A stretch of 10,640 bases of DNA. It comes from an uncultured Azospirillum sp. (GTDB lineage: Bacteria > Pseudomonadota > Alphaproteobacteria > RF32 > CAG-239). The DNA lies in the NCBI GenBank assembly GCA_902489675.1, contig CABUAP010000029.1:1-10640 (forward strand), in the 5' to 3' direction. The notes beneath the pieces were generated by a model that was given only the letters and a program-made list of their open reading frames with translations, searched no databases and was not told where the DNA came from. This document shows positions 6,485 to 10,640 of the stretch, piece by piece (position 1 is the first letter of the stretch; the number at the start of each line of letters is the position of its first letter). The translations under genes and the position numbers were made by a program.

Positions 6485-8209
6485 TTATGCGGCAGTGTCT
6501 TTGGCTTCCTGCTCCTTATTTTTCAGGTAACGGCGCGTCATTTTGAGCGCATTCTGAAAAGTAGAGGCTGTAGAAATCGTATGAAAATCCAGTCCTTCTT
6601 TCAAGAAGGCATTGTGCAGCACGCGCCGCGGTTGTTTTTTGACATTGGAGAGAATGATCTTGGTATCGTATTTCTTCACCTTTTTGATAAATTCGATAAT
6701 GATATTGGCTCCGGTCGCATCAACAACCGGAACATATCCCATCCGCAAAATCAAAACCTTGGGCGCTTCGCCGATTTTTTGGAAAAAGTGAGAAACCTGA
6801 GAAGCGCCGCCGAAAAAGAGCGGTCCCGAAAGTCGGAGCGACATCACGCCTTTTTCATGCAGCACTTGCGTCAGATCACGTCCGCCCACATCTTCCTCCA
6901 GCGCCTGCTCATCGGTTTCAATTTCGATTTCGCGGCTCATGCGGTGCATAAAGATGATACTGGCCATGATAAAACCAACGCTGATGGCGGTGTTAAGATC
7001 AACTAATACGGTCAACAACAGGGTGACGACCAGAGTATAACGGTCGCCGCGCGGCCCTTGCAGTAATTTGAAAATTTTGGCCAGCCCCATCATATTCCAA
7101 CCGATCAGCACCAACACCACCGACAAACAGGAAAGGGGAATATATTTGGCCGCGGGGGACAAGAGCAGCATAAACAGCAGCAAAAAGACCGATTGCATAA
7201 TCCCCGATACCGGAGAATAAGCCTTGGCCTTAAAATTGGCCGCTGTTCGGGCAATGGCGCCGGTGGCGGGAACACCGGCAAAAAACATGGAAAAAATGTT
7301 GGCAGCCCCTTCGGCAACCAATTCGGCATTAGAGTTGTGGTTATCACCGCTCATACCGTCAACAACCGTGGCGCTCAAAAGCGACTCCACGCCGGCCAAA
7401 AAGGCAATCGTTAAGCCGCTCGGCAAAACTTTTAATAGCAGATTGACGGATATGTCTGGCATTTTCGGCATCGGCAGAAAATGGGGAATCCCACCGAATT
7501 TGTTGCCGATTGTATCAATGTTAAGACCGAAAACGGCCACCAACAGGGTTGCCCCGGCCACACAAACCAGATAAGCCGGCAGTTTCGGCTTTTTGATCTG
7601 CATATAAAGAATGGCGACAAAAGATAAGACGGAGATAAAAACAGAGGCACCGCTGAAGCTGTCAAAATGAGCCAGATAGCTTTCCCATTTCGGTAAAAAT
7701 TCAGCCGGGACATTATCAATTTTCAAGCCAAACAAATCTTTAATTTGGGTAGAAATCAGCAGCAAACCGATGCCGGCGGTAAAGCCGACAACCACGGGGT
7801 AGGGAATATACTTAATATAGGAACCCAGTCGGAGATAACCGCTGATGATCAATACGCTGCCGGCAATCAGCATTGTGGCGGCCAAGCCGTCATAACCGTA
7901 ATTTTGCATGACATTGAAGATAACAACCACAAAAGCGCCGGTCGGCCCGCCGATTTGATAACGGCTGCCGCCAAGCAGCGCGATAAAAAAGCCGGCAACA
8001 ATAGCGGTGTTCAGTCCCTGAGCCGGTGTAACACCGGAAGCTATTGCCAAAGCCATTGCCAGCGGAATTGAAATAACAGCGACCGTGATGCCGGAAATGC
8101 AGTCACGGCGAAATTTTTCCATATCGTAACCGGATTTTAAAACTTCATAAATCTTAGGCGCAAATTTTTTGCCGTAATATTGCTGAAAACTTTTCCATAC
8201 AGCCAACAT
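6485..8209 (-). CDS. SulP-family anion transporter with STAS domain
   Basis: This is a 574-residue inner-membrane SulP (SLC26-like) transporter, expected to move sulfate, bicarbonate or a related anion with H+ or Na+. The N-terminal ~420 residues hold about ten or more hydrophobic segments. Family hallmarks are QIGGPTGAF (85-93), the stretch GVESLLSATVVDGMSGD (273-289) and NAELVAEGAANI (294-305). A cytoplasmic STAS domain follows at about 455-560, with DATG at 497-500 where anti-sigma-antagonist relatives have their regulatory site. The ATG at 8209 is chosen over a TTG at 8266 because AAGGA and GAGGG precede it, and the predicted transcription start may lie downstream of the TTG. An FNR/FixK-like palindrome overlaps the promoter. 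The substrate cannot be read from sequence; no sulfate-assimilation or carbonic-anhydrase gene is adjacent. Confidence 0.93.
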   Translation of the reverse strand: MLAVWKSFQQYYGKKFAPKIYEVLKSGYDMEKFRRDCISGITVAVISIPLAMALAIASGVTPAQGLNTAIVAGFFIALLGGSRYQIGGPTGAFVVVIFNVMQNYGYDGLAATMLIAGSVLIISGYLRLGSYIKYIPYPVVVGFTAGIGLLLISTQIKDLFGLKIDNVPAEFLPKWESYLAHFDSFSGASVFISVLSFVAILYMQIKKPKLPAYLVCVAGATLLVAVFGLNIDTIGNKFGGIPHFLPMPKMPDISVNLLLKVLPSGLTIAFLAGVESLLSATVVDGMSGDNHNSNAELVAEGAANIFSMFFAGVPATGAIARTAANFKAKAYSPVSGIMQSVFLLLFMLLLSPAAKYIPLSCLSVVLVLIGWNMMGLAKIFKLLQGPRGDRYTLVVTLLLTVLVDLNTAISVGFIMASIIFMHRMSREIEIETDEQALEEDVGGRDLTQVLHEKGVMSLRLSGPLFFGGASQVSHFFQKIGEAPKVLILRMGYVPVVDATGANIIIEFIKKVKKYDTKIILSNVKKQPRRVLHNAFLKEGLDFHTISTASTFQNALKMTRRYLKNKEQEAKDTAA

Positions 8210-8210
8210 T

Positions 8211-8226
8211 TTCCTTCTTTTCCCTC
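8211..8226 (-). promoter_or_regulatory. Ribosome-binding region that fixes the SulP start
   Basis: On the minus strand GAGGG (8222-8226) lies 12 bases before the ATG, and a second purine run, AAGGAA (8211-8216), is almost adjacent to it. Nothing comparable precedes the in-frame TTG at 8266. The doubled purine tract is slightly unusual; GAGGG has the more workable distance. Confidence 0.55.
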
Positions 8227-8257
8227 TTGTTTTTCTCTTATTTTTAAAACCGTGGTA

Positions 8258-8285
8258 GGAATACAACTTTTTTGATGACTGTCAA
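8258..8285 (-). promoter_or_regulatory. Putative SulP promoter
   Basis: On the minus strand a perfect TTGACA (8280-8285) is followed after 16 bases by TATTCC (8258-8263), a weak -10. The RNA would start near 8251, with a ~42-base leader. Alternatively the TTGACA is simply part of the overlapping FNR/FixK-like palindrome. Confidence 0.4.
8272..8285. promoter_or_regulatory. FNR/FixK-like box upstream of SulP
   Basis: TTGATgactGTCAA matches the FNR/FixK consensus TTGAT-N4-ATCAA at 9 of 10 defined positions, and fits TTGA-N6-TCAA fully. It is centred 69 bases before the SulP ATG. A further short palindrome, TTGATCAA, lies five bases away at 8290-8297. Oxygen- or redox-responsive control of the transporter is inferred from this. 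Confidence 0.45.
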
Positions 8286-8404
8286 TAGGTTGATCAATAA
8301 TTTAACTGTTTTTTTTACAAAAAATAAAATCTTTGTGCCGATTGTTTGCAAATGCAGCCGTATTGGGCAAAATTTAATCTGTTTTGTTGCCGTAAACATA
8401 CAAA

Positions 8405-8432
8405 AAACACTCCGAAGATTTTCAGAGTGTTT
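8405..8432 (-). terminator. Intrinsic terminator of the 280-aa gene
   Basis: AAACACTC (8405-8412) pairs with GAGTGTTT (8425-8432). The stem continues after one mismatch with GAA/TTC around a GATT loop. On the minus strand it follows the stop of the 280-aa gene by about 24 bases and ends in a T-run. Confidence 0.8.
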
Positions 8433-8456
8433 GAAAGCAAAAATATCCGTAACTTA

Positions 8457-9299
8457 TTACCCGCCGATTCCACCGCGGCCGCTCATCGCTTTTATTTGAT
8501 CTATGGTTAAGTCCTTGTTGTTGGCTGCCTGCGGTTTGTTTAGCGGTTGCTGCGGTTTATTTTCCTGCGGTGTCAGATATGGGTTGTTGCCTCGTCGCAT
8601 TTGTTTCAAAATTTCGGCATCGTTCAGTTTTTTGTTGCGTGCGCTTTCTTCGGGAGTCCTGCTCAGTACGTCATCGGGAATTTTGCGGGTCATTCTTTCC
8701 CAGTCGGCCAGCGTATGTTTTTCGTCTTTCAGATAATCTGCTTTCAGGTCTTGCCAAAATTGTTTATCTTCCGACCACCCGGCAATAATCGTTACACCAT
8801 GTTTAACAGCTGCTTTTGAAGAAATTTTTTGTTCTTTCTTTTTTTCACTTTCGGGAATACCCGCGCCCCAATATGTGCCTACTTTCGGTTCTTCTCCTTT
8901 TTTCTTTGCGTTTTCAGCCACTGCCGCATGGAATTTGTCTTCCGCTTCGGCATAGTCTTTTCCTTCTATCCTCTCACCGTTTGGGCCTTTCCAAACAAAT
9001 TTGCCGTTTTCCCAGCCGCCCTGATAACTTTTGCCGCCGCTGTCCCGGTTGGGGCCGTCTTTATCTTTTTGAACAAAACTTTCGGCACTGACGCCTTCGA
9101 TGGTTCCTTTTTCTTCAGCTTGCTTTTTGGCGGCAGCCCTAAATCCTTTGTCATCAAATTTCTCGCCGTGTTCTTTTTGCATTTCGCTGATTTTGCGGTC
9201 AATTTGATCGTCTAAAGCCGGTTGTTCCTTGGATATTCCGTTTTCGGGTTGAACGTGGTTTTCTTCCTTAATTTCTTCATTTTTTTCGTTTTGATCCAT
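8457..9299 (-). CDS. Hypothetical hydrophilic protein, 280 aa, with a MORN-like segment
   Basis: I do not recognise the family. The product is extremely hydrophilic, with no signal peptide or membrane segment and no cysteine. Residues 1-65 are Glu/Lys/Gln-rich and probably disordered or helical. At 92-114 (YQGGWENGK, then KGPNGERIEGKDY) it resembles a single MORN-type beta hairpin. Residues 116-135 are a helix. Tryptophans in AGWSEDKQFWQDL (173-185) and LADWERM (197-203) suggest a small folded region. A Pro/Gln/Asn-rich linker (240-261) leads to the tail LTIDQIKAMSGRGGIGG, whose opening is shared with the 185-aa protein encoded at 5799-6356. The ATG at 9299 is preferred to a longer 322-residue reading that adds a hydrophobic N-terminus, because AAGGGA sits five bases upstream and the promoter lies inside that extension. 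Function is unknown. Confidence 0.8.
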   Translation of the reverse strand: MDQNEKNEEIKEENHVQPENGISKEQPALDDQIDRKISEMQKEHGEKFDDKGFRAAAKKQAEEKGTIEGVSAESFVQKDKDGPNRDSGGKSYQGGWENGKFVWKGPNGERIEGKDYAEAEDKFHAAVAENAKKKGEEPKVGTYWGAGIPESEKKKEQKISSKAAVKHGVTIIAGWSEDKQFWQDLKADYLKDEKHTLADWERMTRKIPDDVLSRTPEESARNKKLNDAEILKQMRRGNNPYLTPQENKPQQPLNKPQAANNKDLTIDQIKAMSGRGGIGG

Positions 9300-9304
9300 G
9301 TGTT

Positions 9305-9310
9305 TCCCTT
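9305..9310 (-). promoter_or_regulatory. Ribosome-binding site that fixes the start of the 280-aa gene
   Basis: AAGGGA on the minus strand lies five bases before the ATG at 9299. The upstream in-frame extension to 9425 has no such site and would run through the predicted promoter and a neighbouring terminator. Confidence 0.7.
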
Positions 9311-9329
9311 TCTTTGAGATTATGCAAAA

Positions 9330-9359
9330 TATATAACCATAAAAAGGGAGAAAAGTCAA
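9330..9359 (-). promoter_or_regulatory. Promoter of the 280-aa gene
   Basis: On the minus strand TTGACT (9354-9359) is followed after 18 bases by TATATA (9330-9335); shifting one base gives TTATAT at 17. Transcription would start near 9323, with a leader of about 24 bases. Confidence 0.5.
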
Positions 9360-9410
9360 TGTTTTTAGAGTGCCGGAGCCCAAAGAGAATGGCTGGTAAA
9401 ATGCAAAAAA

Positions 9411-9439
9411 AACACCCGGATCCAAAAGATCAGGGTGTT
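9411..9439 (-). terminator. Intrinsic terminator of the 273-aa gene
   Basis: AACACCC (9411-9417) pairs with GGGTGTT (9433-9439). After a G-A mismatch the stem continues GATC/GATC around a CAAAA loop. On the minus strand it is followed by seven or more T residues (complement of 9405-9412). It lies 20 bases after the stop. Confidence 0.85.
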
Positions 9440-9458
9440 AAAACTAAGGAGTGCTTCT

Positions 9459-10280
9459 TTAAGCGCATTTGTTTTGCCGAAAATACTTCCGGTCAAAACT
9501 CTTTTTCAGCTGCTGTTCCCAGTTGCGGACAGTGCCGAATTTCTGTTCGAAACGATGAACGAAAGTGTAGTTTCGTTCAACGGCCATCTTCCAGATATAA
9601 GGATTGCCGGAGTTTTTGATCAGCCTGCTGCTCTCATAACTCAGCGGGTTGCTCAACACCAGCTCCCATGTCAGATAGCTGTCGCCGCGCATAATCAATG
9701 CTTTTTCCGCCTCAACCGTTTGCGGGCTGAAACAGCGGAGATAGGCAAAGATCTGTTCGACCGGCGCGGTCTGGAAAAACAGAATTTCTGCATTGGGTTT
9801 CCATTTGCGGCCGTATTCGCGGATGCGTGTCCAGTCGTTGGTGGCCAGAAGTTCGATTTCCTCTTCCTCGCTCAACGGTTTGCTGAAGCAAGCTCCCGCA
9901 GCCATCAGCATTTGCGAGGCGATACCGTATTCCTTTTCGCTTTTATACGCGGTTGGCGAACGCATCAGGTTATGGCGCAGCCAGTTGCCAAAATCGTTTT
10001 TGGCTTCTTCTTCCGAACGTCCGTCGTCAGAGATGATGCCGCGTTTCTGCAGTTCGGGAAACAGGCGGTAATGCCACATTTCGGGATGAACCGTGTGTTG
10101 CAGGTTGATCCACTTTTCTTCTCCTTTGAGAAGCGCCTGTTGACCGTCGATGGTGCGGATACCCCGGCAGCAGATGTAATAGAAGCGCTCTTCTTCACAA
10201 CCGCTGCGCAGCAATTCTTTTTCCTCTTCTGCCGTTTTTTCATAGACAGGATGAGTTCCGTTGATAATAATATTGCACAT
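9459..10280 (-). CDS. Hypothetical protein, 273 aa, helical-repeat appearance
   Basis: The family is not recognised. The protein is soluble, rich in Trp, Tyr, Glu and Arg, and appears almost wholly helical from about residue 85 on. From roughly 136 to 245 there are successive amphipathic helices of similar length, each with an acidic or polar turn (NDW, KPN, SPQ, GDS, NPLS, GNP), suggestive of a HEAT- or ARM-like helical repeat; this is an impression, not a motif match. Near the N-terminus is TVHPEMWHYRLFPEL (63-77). Cysteines (C2, C28, C37, C38) cluster early but do not form a known metal site. The ribosome-binding site is weak (AAGG about 12 bases before the ATG). A good promoter, a ~80-base leader with a direct repeat, and a terminator frame it as a single-gene unit. 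The opposite-strand reading frame is discounted. Confidence 0.8.
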   Translation of the reverse strand: MCNIIINGTHPVYEKTAEEEKELLRSGCEEERFYYICCRGIRTIDGQQALLKGEEKWINLQHTVHPEMWHYRLFPELQKRGIISDDGRSEEEAKNDFGNWLRHNLMRSPTAYKSEKEYGIASQMLMAAGACFSKPLSEEEEIELLATNDWTRIREYGRKWKPNAEILFFQTAPVEQIFAYLRCFSPQTVEAEKALIMRGDSYLTWELVLSNPLSYESSRLIKNSGNPYIWKMAVERNYTFVHRFEQKFGTVRNWEQQLKKSFDRKYFRQNKCA

Positions 10281-10327
10281 AGTTTTGTCGTGCCTTCTAC
10301 TTAACTTGAAGGACTTTGTTAGTGTTA

Positions 10328-10355
10328 TTAAATAATTAAGGTTGGTTAAATAATT
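10328..10355. repeat. 10-bp direct repeat in the leader of the 273-aa gene
   Basis: TTAAATAATT occurs at 10328-10337 and again at 10346-10355, 18 bases apart start to start. It lies just downstream of the predicted transcription start, where a tandem repressor site could act. The tract is AT-rich, so chance is a real alternative. Confidence 0.5.
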
Positions 10356-10368
10356 TTATATCAAAACA

Positions 10369-10397
10369 AGTTGAACATATTCTGCAAATTTTGTCAA
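10369..10397 (-). promoter_or_regulatory. Promoter of the 273-aa gene
   Basis: On the minus strand a perfect TTGACA (10392-10397) is followed after 17 bases by TCAACT (10369-10374), which matches the -10 consensus at only 3 of 6 positions. The start would be near 10362, giving a leader of about 82 bases. Confidence 0.45.
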
Positions 10398-10457
10398 GGA
10401 AAATAAAGGGACGGAAAACTGTGACGGCAGCGACAAAAGAATAGATATCGCTCAGTA

Positions 10458-10618
10458 AACAGGGGATTCTGTTAATGAAACAAAGCTGACGGTTTGACCG
10501 TGCTCAAAAGTGTGGAGCGGAGTCTAACGACACCTTAGCATTTAACCCCCCATTAAAATATGGGTAGTCTGTAAAGCATCAAAACAAAAAAAATCCTCTC
10601 GCAAACGCAGAGGATTTT
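10458..10618 (+). ncRNA. Possible small structured RNA (run of hairpins plus terminator)
   Basis: No reading frame of note occurs here. On the plus strand five short hairpins follow one another: AACAG/CTGTT (10458-10473), ACGGT/ACCGT (10489-10501), GCTC/GAGC (10502-10518), GGaGTC/GACaCC (10519-10534) and CCCAT/ATGGG (10549-10564). They lead into a strong terminator at 10590-10618. I compared it by eye with 6S RNA, SRP RNA, RNase P RNA and permuted tmRNA and could not match any. No convincing plus-strand promoter was found. Short 4-5 bp stems arise by chance, so this is tentative. Confidence 0.25.
10590..10618. terminator. Intrinsic terminator at the right end
   Basis: AAAATCCTCT (10590-10599) pairs perfectly with AGAGGATTTT (10609-10618) around a 9-base loop. 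It can end a plus-strand RNA from 10458 onward, or a minus-strand gene beyond the right edge; the minus-strand U-run (complement of 10581-10593) is longer. Confidence 0.8.
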
Positions 10619-10640
10619 CTTGATTATATTGATTTATTCG

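Noticed and set aside
8210..8266. N-terminal extension of SulP to a TTG start
   Set aside because: The added residues are mostly Lys/Arg from the purine-rich ribosome-binding region, and the TTG lies between the predicted -35 and -10, so it would not be in the mRNA.
8272..8499. Plus-strand frame of 75 codons in the SulP upstream region
   Set aside because: It begins at a TTG inside the FNR-like box, has no ribosome-binding site and runs through the terminator of the 280-aa gene.
9300..9425. Hydrophobic 42-residue extension of the 280-aa protein
   Set aside because: It overlaps the predicted promoter and the neighbouring gene's terminator and lacks a ribosome-binding site; the ATG at 9299 has one at ideal spacing.
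9435..10304. Long plus-strand open frame (289 codons) opposite the 273-aa gene
   Set aside because: It starts within the terminator of the minus-strand gene, has no promoter or ribosome-binding site, and is Phe/Ala-rich as reverse shadows are. The minus-strand frame has a promoter, terminator and normal composition.
10400..10580. tmRNA, 6S RNA, SRP RNA or RNase P RNA
   Set aside because: None of the conserved sequences I would expect (a T-loop with CCA end and tag frame, the SRP GGAA-loop hairpin, the RNase P GAGGAAAGTCC core, a long closing stem for 6S) is visible on either strand.
1..10640. CRISPR array, insertion sequence, prophage or defence cassette
   Set aside because: No spaced repeat series, transposase, integrase, terminal inverted repeats or recognisable defence domains were seen on either strand.

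Overview
The window looks like a chromosomal segment of a proteobacterium, most likely an alphaproteobacterium with an anaerobic or gut lifestyle. The evidence is indirect. ClpP and ClpX read like alphaproteobacterial versions: ClpP opens with a VPMVVEQT-x3-ER stretch and ClpX has a C4 zinc N-domain. There is a flavodoxin/ferredoxin fusion of the EFR1 type that is common in anaerobes. An FNR/FixK-type palindrome (TTGA-N6-TCAA) lies in front of a SulP transporter. By eye the base composition is moderate (mid-40s % GC). No 16S rRNA, tRNA or insertion sequence is present, so the taxonomic call is inference.

Layout, left to right. The 3' end of an unrecognised plus-strand gene (1-242) faces proS (minus, 315-1841), a prolyl-tRNA synthetase of the archaeal/eukaryotic type; a hairpin terminator lies between them. 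Next is a small exported helical protein (minus, 2014-2379). A divergent intergenic region then leads to a plus-strand block: a cold-shock protein (2566-2769), the clpP-clpX operon (2903-4828) and an EFR1-like flavodoxin/ferredoxin (4931-5662). A strong bidirectional terminator (5736-5767) separates this from a minus-strand block: a 185-aa hypothetical protein, a SulP anion transporter with a STAS domain, a 280-aa very hydrophilic protein, and a 273-aa helical hypothetical protein. The last ~360 bases contain no gene. They hold a consensus-like promoter for the 273-aa gene, a 10-bp direct repeat in its leader, and a plus-strand run of short hairpins ending in an intrinsic terminator, possibly a small RNA.

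Apart from clpP-clpX, nearly every gene seems to be its own transcription unit, with a recognisable promoter and/or terminator. Functionally the window is housekeeping (translation, cold-shock RNA chaperone, ClpXP proteolysis), redox electron transfer and anion transport, plus four lineage-specific proteins of unknown function.

No defence system, CRISPR array or mobile element is visible. The points most worth a second look are: a shared 17-residue C-terminal signature (L-[ST]-x-[DE]-Q-I...G-x) in the 185-aa and 280-aa hypothetical proteins; the FNR/FixK-like box at the SulP promoter; the possible small RNA at the right end; and the archaeal-type ProRS with a degraded zinc site in an apparent alphaproteobacterium.
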